Part shown: positions 44,360-56,337 of the stretch, one piece after another
Position numbering within the stretch: the first letter of the stretch is position 1
Layout of the letters: each line of letters starts with the position of its first letter
NCBI GenBank assembly: GCA_039881145.1
Contig: JAYKKI010000029.1
Coordinates: 27,570,001 to 27,634,000 of the forward strand
Source of the DNA: Druceiella hillmani
Lineage: Eukaryota; Arthropoda; Insecta; Lepidoptera; Hepialidae
DNA length: 64,000 nt
Reading direction: 5' to 3'
Program-made: the position numbers and the translations under genes
The notes under the pieces: generated by a model
Database searches by the model: none
What the model saw: only the letters and a program-made list of their open reading frames with translations
Told to the model about the DNA's origin: nothing

Positions 44360-47200
44360 TTATTTGGTTGTTAAAAGGTAACTATTTCGATCTATTTTAC
44401 TAACCCTTCTAATCAGGATTAATTAAATGAGTTTCCATAGTAACTTATTGTGTAGTCGACTAGCATAACTAATCCAATTCAGTAATTTCGATTTGAAGAT
44501 ATTATTTCTCAATTTTATTTCTAAACACTTTTTGTAAAGTAGTTTGTAAACACACCACTGGGGATTATTCTATGTTTCATGTCTATTAGAGCACATACAT
44601 AGAGAACACATACTTTCCAATCACACATAAAATTAATTTTAAATAACCCTTGGAGGGTCTTGCCAATTTCGTAAGAAAAATATTATGGATACATATCTTT
44701 ACGTTAAATGATAAACCCTAATTAATTTCTTTAAGACGATTCGGTTTATTTATTAACAAAACAAAGACGTAAAGAATACAATTATACCAACAAAGGTCGA
44801 AGATACGGGATTTTAGGTTTCCGTCCATGAAAGATAAAAATGGAAATTTCATTATGAAACTACGATGTCTGTACGTCCGTGTCACTGCTCTTTTCTAAGT
44901 TACTATATTTACTATCTATCAATATGAAATTGTCAAATTTTCTTATCCGCATCTCTTCCATTCAATTTTGGTTCTTTTTATCAAAATGAAGTACAAAAAA
45001 TAATATTGTTTACATATTCTAAAATATTTTTTTAAAATATTAATATGCATAGCTTTTAGATTTTAATAAAAATTTGTAAAAAACCGATCAGCACAATCCG
45101 GAAATAGGGAGAGTCCTATTCTTACGAGTAAACGACTTTTGCGTTTCTCATAAACACACATTTATTAACAGCGCGAACCGTCGTCGATTTTTGATCATGG
45201 GTAGCCTTTAATTTCTTAATTTCTATTTCTATAATGATTGATTTCAATTTCTTTTTGTCTTTCCCGCGAGTTTCCGGAAGTGAGAGTGATCCTAATAAAA
45301 GTAAAGCGTGTTTCTTGTCATCGGTAAAAATTGTCGATATCTCAGATCAAAATACATGCTTGGTATGCAAAATACAAAGTACTTGGTATCGTAAATACTT
45401 GTATGGTATGACCGACCACACGTTCGTACAATAGTTACATTATGGTCGGGCTGCGGCATAACCCTCTTTGTCTAGCTTAGCTATAGCTATTTGACTCACA
45501 CATGTCGTGCTCAGGTTTTCTCGCTCTTTTATATTTAAAATGTATATGAAATAAAGGATATACTGAATATTTAATACTCGTAAATCGTAATACTTTTGAA
45601 GTATGCAATACGAGTTTGTTTAACATACTCGTATACTCGTTTTACTCATTACGTTAAGTATTGCTTCACACTTTGGGGACAAATATTTACTCAATGCGAC
45701 AAACGAGTATTTTAATATAAGAATTTTAAGTACGGGGCTCTTTTCATCTAATAATTCTCCATTTTTATATTGGAACGATTGAGTGTTATTACTTTGTAGT
45801 GTATATATTGTAAATAAATAATGTATATAAAAACTAACTGTTAATTAGGTTAAATTCTAATTTCGCTCTCATGTTCACTAGAAATTTTAGTGTTGGTTGG
45901 GAGTATTTTACAGACTTGAGTGATTATTTTACCTCTTGCAATGTTTACATACTTAAATTCTAACTAATTTAAGGAAACATTTGAATAGAAAACATCCAAC
46001 TGTAACAAGAATTAATGCGGAATATGTTGTTTGCTTCCAACTACAGTATTTAAAAAAAATTAAGCTAAAATAAAGATGGCAAAAAAGAAAAAAAAATTGT
46101 TTTAATAACGTGATCCTTTTTTTAATTAAAGATAATTATTTTAAATATCGTGATTAATTTTTTTTAAATATGCCATCTAAATGGTTATGCCAAATGAATA
46201 ATTTAGTTACCAGTCCTAAGCTATAAGCCAAAAATATTTATGGTGATATGACGGGAAGTGAAAATATTAAAAATGTCTCATTTAAAAACCACAGGAATTC
46301 CTCCCAATTTTAACTGTGAGAAATAAAGGATATGAGCATTGATCTCTTCATAATAAGTAGAAATTAAGATTTATTGCACGTCTCCCGCGACAGTAAGTCT
46401 GTAGCGATTTATAATATAGTCCTCTCACACCGGAATTAAGCCGCCCATACTCGTCGAGTATTTTGTCACCTATAACTTGTCTGTCAGCTTCACTGTTCGT
46501 ACTTAGTATCTCAAAATACTCGTATCACCCAAGTCTAGATCTTAATTCTCTATCGTGACTGTCACCTCCAATTTATATATGAGGTGGGGGCGGGGTGGGG
46601 CGTAGGGGGATCGGCTTCTCAGCTATGGCGACCGTCACTACGATAGTTCATATTGTTGACAGACTGTTGTACTCCTTAATGTCTTCATTCTAATTTCGGA
46701 GGATATTTCAGCACTAGTGATAAAACAATATAATTGAAATATTATTTTATTTTTATCAAAAATAGACACAACTCAATTACACAACAAAGCACTGTTTTCC
46801 GATGAACTTGAGTTTTCTACTTAATTTTGTTTAAATTTACAATAAAAAGCAGTGAACGTAAATTCACTGTTTTTTTGTACTTTTGCATAAACGTTTATTT
46901 CGGTGGTTTTAATTTGTTATATTCACCATTTTTATCATCCTTCCGTTATCGATATCTTCTAATTTTTAGTATGTTGAAGTGATCTGTATGACGGTGAATA
47001 AATTTATAAAATTAATAAAAAAAGATCTAAAAAATGTACTCATTATTTAATATTGTTAAAGCTAATCTTATCTGGTCATCATTATTAACAATTTAATGCT
47101 ACTTTTGGAGATTACTTTCATTCTATATTGCATAGAAATGACAACAATTAATACACCTTTATGATGACTTTTTAATTTAAAAGACTTTCTAGCACTACAA
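44360..47200. other. Region without a supported gene
   Basis: No protein assigned. A 66-codon frame (45234-45434, containing DISDQNTCLVCKIQSTWYRK) has one CxxC and could be the relic of a zinc-finger transposon protein, but that is speculative. Many ATACTCGTA words lie between 45560 and 46520. A G-rich tract lies at 46583. A GTCTGTACGTCCGTG word near 44870 again resembles a lepidopteran repeat. Confidence 0.5.
46583..46609 (+). promoter_or_regulatory. G-quadruplex motif
   Basis: Four G-runs of four or five (GGGGG C GGGG T GGGG CGTA GGGGG) with loops of 1, 1 and 3-4 nt, in otherwise AT-rich DNA. This meets the standard G-quadruplex pattern with very short loops. No gene nearby, so any regulatory role is unproven. 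Confidence 0.6.
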
Positions 47201-47214
47201 ATATTGACTTGTTA

Positions 47215-49567
47215 TTTGGTTTTATGATAATTTTTTTTTTAATTTCTGTAATATGTAACAACTTATTATACAAAATTTTACATGCAAAATGCAATTACGA
47301 CTTTGTTCGTATCGGTGATTTTAATACCCCCAATATATATTGGACTGAGAGTCCCAATTCTAATTATATGTTACTTTCCCCAGCATATGCTCTTTAATCT
47401 GAATTGTTATTGGAAACAATGTCTTTATACAACCTAATTCAAGAATATACCCAATAAAAGTAAGAGACATCTAGATCTTACTTTTTCTACATTAATATAC
47501 TGCTCTGTGAAGCCTTGTAGATTGGTGTTCATCATCCCCCATTACTTATAAATATTAAATTTTCAGACCAATCACCTAATTTCATTAAACCTCATAGTCA
47601 TAAGAGACCCAATTTTAATAAATGTAACTTTGACGTTATTCGCAACGAACTAAGTTAATTGGGAACAACTCTTTAATAATTCTGATATTAATATTCAATT
47701 CAATTGCTATTCAATTATTTTAAAATAAATTAAATGCAATAATCAAGAAAATATCCCCATGAAAAAATAGGACAAATGACTAACCTTTTTGGTTTAGTCC
47801 TGTCTTAATACGATGTTTGAAGGAAAAGCGTAAATTTCACAAGCGGTATAAGACATATGGTAATTCCTTCGATTATGACTCATTTGACTTACGACGAGCC
47901 AGGTCCAAGAATCTAATTGATAAATTCCGTAATATATATATATATATATATATATTGCTTGAGCGATATTTACGTTATTAGGGAATTTATTAAAATAAAA
48001 ATCAAAGATCTCTGCAAAACAACTGCAATAAAGGCGCTGGGCCCGATGAGATTCCGCTTATTTTTATAAAAAAATATAACTATTTGAGTTTTCCACTATG
48101 CATTCTATTCCATAGATTTATTAAACATACCTGGTTTATTTCCTAACCAATGTAAAACTGTTTACATTATGCCAGTCTATAAATCAGGTGTCAAAAACCA
48201 ATGTAAAAACTATAGACCTTTCAGTATCCTATCTGTTTTCGCAAAATTATTTGAATCCGTTTTGCACAACACTTTTTATTCCCAATTTCAAATATTTTTG
48301 TCCACAAGTCGATACAGTTTTGTTTCAAAGAGATCAACAATAAGTAAATTATTAGTATATAAAAAATTATCTTTGTAGCGCTTTGGCCGCGAGAAGGCAG
48401 GTAGACTCCATTTATACAGACTTTTCGAAAGCGTTTGATAACCGGGGGTTTTACAAGGCTCACATTTGGGACCCTTCTCTTTGTAATATTCATTAACGAT
48501 CTGATACAAGTACTTACGTGTCCCTATTTACTCTACACAGATGATCTTAAGATTTACACTACTGTCAATGGCGTTGAAGACTGTCTAAATTTACAACAAA
48601 ACCTATATGCAATAGCCGAGTGGTGTACCTCTAATAGGATGTTTCTGAATGTCAACAAGTGATTTATTATCACCTTCACTACTTTAAAAAATACATTTTT
48701 ATTTAAGTATTTGATGGGCAGTTCGACCCTACAACATAAGTCTGTTGTTATGGATCTCGGAGTTTTCTTGGGTGAAAAACTGACATTCCATTCTAATTAC
48801 GATCACATTGTCCATAAATGTACTCAACTTCTAGGATTCATCTCTCGTTCCACTAAAGAATTTAAAAACCATCACACTTTTACGTATTTGTATTGTTCAC
48901 TAAACAGAAGTATCATCGAACATAGGTCAGTTATTTGATCTCCATACTATAAATCGCACGGTGATAAAATTGAAAAATTACAAAAGAGATTCTTGAATAT
49001 TCCTTGTTACATACTTCATCTTGGACGAGAGTATAGATCTTATGAAATCCAACTACAGATCTATTATTTACTCTGCACGGAGAAAAAGAGTTGATCTATT
49101 ATATTTATATAAAATTATACATTCGCATGTTGATTTTGCTATCTCCTCTCTCTATAGTCAGTATGAACACTCGCCTCAGAACCCGTATACCATTATAGAG
49201 ATTATTCGTACTACAAATTTATAAAGATAACACCTCTTTTTATTACTCCATAATTCCAATATGCCGATTGCATAAAGATATTATTTCTCAACATCCGTGT
49301 TTGGAAATTTTCGAACTGAAATTATTAACATTTAAAAAAAGAAATCCAAAATATATTATTTATAAATTAAAACCAGCTACGATAGAATTGATGTTCTGTT
49401 CAGTATGTTGAAATTAATATAATTCTAAGTTTCATAATTGATCGATACGTTTTGTAAAATATATAATAACACAAGTCTAGTTTTATACTCTATTATTTTT
49501 GTTTTACATTTACGTGATTGTAACTTGTTTTGTGAGCCTTTCAATAAATAAATGAATGAATAAATAA
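47215..49567 (+). pseudogene. LINE ORF2, copy 3, endonuclease and reverse transcriptase
   Basis: The fullest copy of the LINE in the large inverted duplication. DFVRIGDFNTPNIYWTE (from 47298) is the endonuclease GDFN motif. AIKGAGPDEIPL-like words start the RT at about 48030. Then come YIMPVYKSGVKNQCKNYRPF (48168), IYTDFSKAFD (near 48412), GSHLGPFLFVIFINDL, and the catalytic YTDDLKIY (near 48535-48560, usually F/YADD). NRMFLNVNK and DLGVFLGEKLTFHSNYDHIVHKC complete the palm and thumb. DLLYLYKIIHSHV precedes the 3' end. The tail is AATAAATAAATGAATGAATAAATAAC, a short tandem repeat typical of LINE 3' ends. There is a small deletion between AFDN and GSHLGP, plus frameshifts. The 5' end is truncated. 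The motif style fits the Jockey/CR1 group; the exact clade is unresolved. Confidence 0.85.
47931..47955. repeat. (TA)n microsatellite inside LINE copy 3
   Basis: A short TA run directly after the ARSKNLID-coding linker, at the same position as in the other two copies. Confidence 0.85.
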
Positions 49568-49569
49568 CA

Positions 49570-50320
49570 CCTTAAAATAATATTTTATAAGGCATTTTTT
49601 ATATTTTTATGGACATTATGGTAATGATTTCTGTTTCTTATTTTTCTTTTTCTTTATCTCTGATTTAAAAAAGGTAGATGATTTTGATCCAAGATCATGA
49701 GTTTCGGAAGAATTTTCTTTTTTTTTAGTCTAAAATAATGCATATATATGGATATCTAAAATAATGGATATCTGTAAAGTTACTCAAATATTGGGGGCAA
49801 TGATGTCTTTGAAAACACAGCTGAATTACACTTATTTTTTATAGTATTTTCCAGTCTTCTATTGATATATAAATATCATTTATTTATATAAATTATACAC
49901 GTAATTGTAACACATTTTAATTACTATATCAAAATTTAATTACTATATCTATATGAAAATCATAACACTAATCTCTCAAAAATATATTTTACATAGATGG
50001 TTTCATTTATTAGATATTTCCCATTGTACCTCTGTCGATTTAACCCATTTTTTACTTTCTTAATGTTATCTACTATTATTTGCTTTATAAATAAAACAAT
50101 TGTAAATATAATAATTCCTGTCCTTTTTAAATCTTTGTAAATATATTAAATTACATCTTTCATTTAATTATTTGCAATTGCAATTTAATTTTTTGCAATT
50201 TCAAAATAATAATATAATAAGCAATATAATTTTTTTTAAATTGTTTCGAAAATATACTTACATTTTTCTAATATTGTAAACTAATGTACGTTTATCGAAA
50301 TAACAACACCGTAATGAAAC
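49570..50320. other. Region without a supported gene
   Basis: Very AT-rich sequence; no coding or repeat signal recognised beyond short duplications (AATTACTATATCAAAATTTAATTACTATATC at about 49919). Confidence 0.5.
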
Positions 50321-51115
50321 TGATATTCCGCTTCCTAAAACCTTTCATTTATATGTAGTGATAATATTTTATTTACATGTTTAACTAACCACCAAAATTA
50401 TAAAATTATAACCTAAAAAATATGGCTATTTTAAAGTCTTAAATTTATATTGGTAATTTTCATACTTAACTAACAATTTATAGGCATACAAATTAATGAT
50501 ACCGTAAATATCATCGGTTTTTATTAGTTATTACTTACATGTGCACATAGCATAAACTTTTATAGGACAATATAAACACAACATGCTTTCCTTAAAGCTT
50601 TTTTAAACATACGAAATACTAATTTCATAAGCAACATCCCTTTCTAAAATGTTGGTATTAGATTCACGTATAGGTTACAAATAACAGATTTCCTGTATAC
50701 AATTTTACAGAGAAACTATTATAAACTAATAGTTTTCCCGCAATGTGCATACCTATATCATAAGTAATATTTATTTATTATATAATAAGTAATAGTTTCT
50801 TTAAGCCCTTTACTTTTAATTACTTATTCGTTACTTACGTATTAACTAATCAACAATTTATATGATAACATGAGCAGCATGTCTTTCTTAAAACATTTCA
50901 CTTATATTTAATTTCGTTGTATATTTAACCAACAGTTCATAGACATATAAAATATCGATTCCATAAATAACATCGGTCCCCGTGAAAATTTTATTATAAG
51001 TACATGAAAGTTACTCACATATTTATTTAACCAAGAATATTTATATGACCGCATAAACAACGTACCTTTCTTAAAGCATTCCACTTATATTTAGTTACAT
51101 TGTATATTTATGATA
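50320..51115 (+). repeat. Degenerate tandem repeat, unit about 185 bp
   Basis: Words CCTTTCTTAAAGCATTCCAC, TTATATTTAGTTACATTGTATATTTA, ACCATAAATAACATCGG, TTACTTACATGTTTA and AACTAACAATTTATATGA recur in the same order. The best pair starts near 50880 and 51064, 184 bp apart, with weaker units upstream. Related units occur at 53.0-54.6 kb. No coding potential. Confidence 0.55.
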
Positions 51116-52285
51116 AGGTCAATAATTCGATACTATATCGAAACTTGAAGGTTATAGAATTCATGGGAATTTATTGAGGTGGATTAGATCTCATCTAATA
51201 ACAGGAATCAACTTGTATTGTAAGGATTGCACAAGTAAAATACATTTCTTTAGGCATTTCATGTATTACCTTTTTTACAACCTTCCAGTTGTATTTATTT
51301 CCAATGTTCCTATTTCAGTATTTTATTATAAGTAACATTTCTTACATGTTTGCGTAATCAAACACTTATCACCAATATCAAAAATATTATATCCGATTTA
51401 TTATATCATATGTCCTGCTGTACACAACGCAGCAAAATTTCGAACAAACGAGTTCTATTGACCTGTCAGAGGTGGGCCAACTGGAAATGTGGATAAACCG
51501 AGTAAGTCGATTTGAAAATTCATGTGAACTGAGTAGATCAAATCAATTTGATAAACATATTAATCTATAATGCCGATAAATCTATCAATAGATAATTTGA
51601 ACACTCGTTCATTTTCCGGTTATTTTAATCGGGTTATTGAAAATAACCATAATAACAAATATAAAGTGCTATTAATTTACTAAAACTGTAGTACTGAGAT
51701 ATACATCAATTAATGTTAAAAATGTATTTAGCTTTTAAAAAAAAATATGATATTAAAATAGGTACGTTTTGGTTTAGTCCTCACCTTCAATTCAGTTTTA
51801 ATTCTTTTTTATAATACATCGGAATAGGGTTTTACAAAACATTGATTTAAAATTATTATGCTTTCTCATCATACCATTCATTGTTTAGATATCATTATCA
51901 GACAATACATGTTTTATAAGTTAAATGAAAACATATTTTGACTTAAAATTTACTTCACTTACTTCACTACTTTCACTTAAAATTTCAAATGTTTTTTATT
52001 AATGACTTTTTATATTATATATTATATTATACATACGAGCGTACACAGATGTAAATCGATAGAACCTTAACTCTGTTAGAATCTGCTAGCGAAGTCAAGT
52101 CAATTTTCTAAAAGTGGGTGGACGTTTAATATTAAAACAAATAAACTGACCTGACGTCCGGAATTAATAACTTTATTAATATATTTTAACAGAGATGTTG
52201 TTTATTTAAATTAAAAAAAAAGATTTAATAAGAGTAGTAAGAATCTGTTTCTCTTACTACTGCCTGCATAATTTTATTCATATTT
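51115..52285. other. Region without a supported gene
   Basis: AT-rich; no gene, RNA gene or organised repeat recognised. Confidence 0.5.
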
Positions 52286-52286
52286 T

Positions 52287-52815
52287 TACCCACGACGGAA
52301 CGGAGTAGGTATATACATTTGGGGTGAGAGGTTGTTTGTTTGTTTGTATGTGCAATCCAATGTTCCCGTTTATCTTCAAAACGGTTTGACCGATTTAGAA
52401 ATGGTTTTCTGTAAAACGTTTGCGCAATGGGCAGTTCAAAGGCAATGGTTATGGTGCAATCGTTATGGTGATTATTCACTAGGGGGCGCCGCAATTAACA
52501 TTTTATTGCAATCGAATGTCTGATTTACCTGCCAAACGGTTTGACCGATTTAGATACAATTTTCCGCATATTTAGGACTAATTGACGATAATTATTAGAT
52601 AGGTGTTATGGTGTTAGCTCACTAGGGGGCGCTGCAACATTTTGTTGCAAACGAATGTTCCCATTTATCTCCAAAATGGTTTGACCAATTTAGACAAGAT
52701 TTCCTGCAAAATATTTGGGAATAATCGGGGTTTGTTCTTGGATAGATGTTATGGTGTTAGCTCATTAGGAGGTACTGCAACATTTTGTTACAAATGAGTG
52801 TTCCCATTTTTCTAC
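52287..52815 (+). repeat. Lepidopteran CCCACGACGGAACG repeat with internal tandem units
   Basis: Starts CCCACGACGGAACGGAGTAG, GTATATACATTTGGGGTGAG, a known start of lepidopteran interspersed repeats. Three tandem units follow, each with AACGGTTTGACCGATTTAGA, a TTTTCCGCAAA-like word, and CACTAGGGGGCGC then GCAACATTTTGTTGCAAACGA. The unit keyword lies at 52381, 52535 and 52676, spacing 154 and 141 bp. The third unit is most diverged. No protein. Confidence 0.75.
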
Positions 52816-53039
52816 AAAAAGTTTAAAATAAAAAGCAAAATTAAAAACTTTCATAAAAACCCACGAATACTCGCTGTAATTGAAAAACGATTAAATATTT
52901 TTTTAAACCCCATTATTTTTAGTTTGTGACTAATTGAAATTCTCTTAGGTGCGCAAATAGGTTTTCTATGTCGCTATAATGTAATTGATATTGGGAACGG
53001 AATTGGCAATGATTTTAATTATACATTTAACAAACAATG

Positions 53040-53650
53040 TATACGATATCGTGCATAATATGACTTTTCTTATTCTTCCTCTTACATTTATTTGAATTGT
53101 ATATTTAACTAACCATTAAAAAACATACAAAATAACGATAACATAAGGAACATCCCTTCTTTAAACATTTTATGCTGATACCTTACTCACATGAATACTT
53201 AATTAACAATTTGTATAAAACCATTTGTACCTTTTTTAAAGACTTTTGTAGTATAGTTTTTTATAATTTGCAGTTATAAAAGGAACGATACCAAAAAATT
53301 ATTCGTCTTCTTAATCGTTTTCTTATATTTCTTTATGCATTATTTGCATATATACTTAACACATACATATATTACATAAAATAAGGATACTTTAATTCTA
53401 AATTCTATAATAATATTCGTTTTTTGTGAAAAGTGTGTTGTTTACAAAATACGGAAATCATATGCAAAAGTAAATGTTTAAGGAAACGTATGAAAGAAGA
53501 ATCATTTATGAAAGGTCTGTTGTTTACTATATTTTATAAATCGTTCATAATGTTTCTTAAGCTGTCAAAATATAAACGAATAGCTTTGAGAAAGGCATAT
53601 ACATTATAGTATCATGTACATTGTTAAATAAACATGTAAGTAACATAAAA

Positions 53651-53709
<59 letters not shown>

Positions 53710-54600
53710 ATTAACAAATTTAAAGGTATAAGGATAGGAACGTTAATGTTACGCATGGTGTTTATATTATCATATATATTGTCTATACATATATTAAAAT
53801 TGTAATAGATTGAATTCTGTACGTTGGGAATGTTTTTAAAAAAGTAACTGATTTAGCGTATAGAATAATAATAGAAGCCAGGAAAACGTTTTTAAATTTT
53901 CGTTAATCTGTCTGTATGTTAGATACAAACAGATTAACGAAATTAAACGAGTTAATTGGAAAAGGTATCACGCAAAATCTACCGGACGGATTTTGATATT
54001 ATTTATGATACCTGTTCTATCTATATCTATAAATTGTTACTTAAATATACATAATTTAGGGGTTTAACGTAACGGATTTTTTTATGTCATTATTTTGTAT
54101 ATTGTCAGTTTAGCCTTAAACCTGTTGTTTGACAGTTAAGTAAACATATAAATTATGTAGATTTACATAGAATTAAATGGCTTACGGAAACGAATATTAT
54201 TTATTATTTATTATGTGTGTTAAGTATGCAAGTCAAATGAATGTACCTAGAAGGCTTTAAGTGAAGCATTTGGTGCATGGTGCAAATGTTTAGTTAATTA
54301 GACATGTAAGTAAAGTATATGTATAATATAAATAAAAACCTCAAACAGACCTCTTTCACTAATGATACTCTCATTTTAAATGTAGAAATAATTTCATTTT
54401 AGTTTACGATGTAACTAACGTAAATGAATACATAAGATGTAGACTATGAAAAGGTATGTTACTTATGGTATCATTATCTTGCTTTTGCAAAAATTTTAAA
54501 AATTTTAAAAATTGTTAGTTAAGTACACTTGTAAATAACGTCTAATCAAAAATAACAAAAAAATATTAGACGGGGATAATGCCTATGGTATTATTATTTT
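53040..54600. repeat. Related tandem units in both orientations
   Basis: At 53060-53270 units like those of 50.3-51.1 kb appear in plus orientation (TTGTATATTTAACTAACCAT, GAACATCCCTTCTTTAAACATTTTATG). From about 53440 to 54560 the complementary words dominate (AAATGTTTAAGGAAACGTATGA, AACATGTAAGTAACATAAAAG, GATGTAACTAACGTAAATGA). The family is thus arranged as an inverted pair of degenerate arrays around a (TA)n tract at 53652-53705. A separate 12-14-bp hairpin (CGTTAATCTGT / ACAGATTAACG) lies at 53898-53943. Confidence 0.45.
53652..53705. repeat. (TA)n microsatellite
   Basis: TA run of about 27 units. Confidence 0.9.
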
Positions 54601-54994
54601 ATAGTATGTGGGAAAATTGTAATTTAAATGTGATTAAATATAATTGGAAAGGGTGTTTTTTTTAACTTATCCTTCTGTCAGTGGACGAGGTCATAGTTGA
54701 CATTGCCGTTATTTTAATTTTTTGTACATACCTATGCTTACTCTAATCATGTATGTGTAACTCACCCAATATAAATTCAGATAACTAGGAAGCTCAGAAT
54801 ATTCCTGATGAATGCGATACTTCGAAACAGAACAAGTACCACTCCCACATATATACAACAGTGTTAAAATATTATAAATACGTGCGAGTGTCTACAGGTA
54901 TTTTCATTATTTTATAAAACTGCAACATTTGAGCTTTAATTTGAAATTTCTAGCAAAAATTGAGATTAAGATCAAGTAATATTACCACCGTCAA

Positions 54995-55175
54995 CATCAC
55001 GGTGGTATATTGGGTTGATCACAAGCTTACGGTTTTGATGGTGCAACGCACCACGTGGTTCACTCGTCGAGTGTGATTAGATTGCTATTCTGATTGTCTG
55101 TAAGACGTTGGTTTCGTAACAATAAGTCAGCTATATGTATCAACTGTGTAATTACAGTTTAAATTAAAAAAAAAA
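54995..55175 (+). mobile_element. tRNA-derived SINE copy, head deleted
   Basis: CACGGTGGTATATTGGGTTGATCACAAGC and GATGGTGCAACGCACCACG match the SINE heads at 19.3 and 33.6 kb, but the B-box segment is missing. The 3' part (TTCGTAACAATAAGTCAGCTATATGTATCAAC) matches the 33.5-kb copy, and an oligo-A run (AAATTAAAAAAAAAAC) closes it. Confidence 0.6.
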
Positions 55176-55239
55176 CATATATACATATTATCCTAATAAT
55201 TATCAGACACTTCAGTGTGAATGCGTGAGAATGGTACAT

Positions 55240-55800
55240 CGAGACGAAATATTTGAACTTAAACTTTCCTAACTGTGACAAGAGCTAAGATCTAGTTATT
55301 ATTATCTTAGTCAAACCCTCAAGCCTGTGCTCGTAAGAACTGTGTAACAAAATAGAGTAATTAAAGGAGTCCAAACTCTAAATTTCTAACTGTATTAGTT
55401 GCTTAAGTCTAGGTGTTGTCATCCTGATCATCAGCAGACCTTAGAATTTGCGGGTATGAGAAGGTGCCGTTGAAATAAAAAAAATCGGGCTAAAACTCGA
55501 CGTCTCTAGCTGTAATACTGACTAAGATTCGATATTAATCAGAGCATGGAGTTTGCACGTTTAAGAAATGTCCAAGTTAACTGATATTAGAGCCCAAATT
55601 CGAAGCTTCTAACCGTAATAATGCCTAGAGCCAGGTGTTATTATTTTGGTCATGATCAGACCCTCATTTTTGGTGAGAGATCCATTAAGTCGGGACATTT
55701 GAGCTCAAACTCCATGTTTCTGGCTCTAATTGAGGCTAAAATCCAAATATTATTATCCTTGTTACCGTCAAAAAATATTATTATCCTTGTTTTGCGCGTC
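55240..55800 (+). repeat. Degenerate tandem repeat, about five units of 100-120 bp
   Basis: A consensus-like unit contains CAAACTCGA, TTTCTAACTGTAATA, GCCTAAGATC, GTTATTATCCTGATCATGA and CAGACCCTC. Units start near 55252, 55372, 55490, 55590 and 55700. The last ends in a short exact duplication of ATATTATTATCCTTGTT. A 94-codon frame crosses the last units (55621-55905) but is not conserved between units and is not a gene. Confidence 0.65.
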
Positions 55801-55809
55801 CAAGGACTG

Positions 55810-56242
55810 TATCTCGTTGATATCACGAAATATCGCGATTTGTATATCTTAGATAACACAAACCATATTGCTAAAACTACATTACATAAAACTAAAGACT
55901 ATTAAGTCAGTAACATTATGACATCTTTTTATACCAAAATCATTGATTTTAGATGACTTATTTATTTTTAGGTAACTAATTTTATAATATAAATAAAAAT
56001 GTTTACAAAAAATGTAAAAACGGATTTCTCAAAGGTACATGCTATTTTTATCAAAATCTGAAGAAAATATTGAAGCTCAAAGTTTTATGAAAATAAAGTA
56101 CTAACAACCTTTAACTTTATTGACCTTTTGATGATCTTTAAGAATGTTTACTTACATATATATACATACATACCTATATATGAGTTTATATCAGAACATA
56201 TGATAACGACAACCCATTAATTACTAATCAAATATAAATCTC

Positions 56243-56337
<95 letters not shown>

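Noticed and set aside
45234..45434. 66-codon ORF with one CxxC, possible hAT/BED zinc-finger relic
   Set aside because: A single CxxC pair without the downstream His/Cys is not enough, and no terminal repeats were found.
48221..48509. Minus-strand ORFs of 90 and 73 codons
   Set aside because: They are the antisense of the LINE reverse transcriptase at this position.
52287..55800. CRISPR-like arrays among the tandem repeats
   Set aside because: Units are diverged throughout, with no short constant repeats separated by unique spacers, and the DNA is eukaryotic in character.
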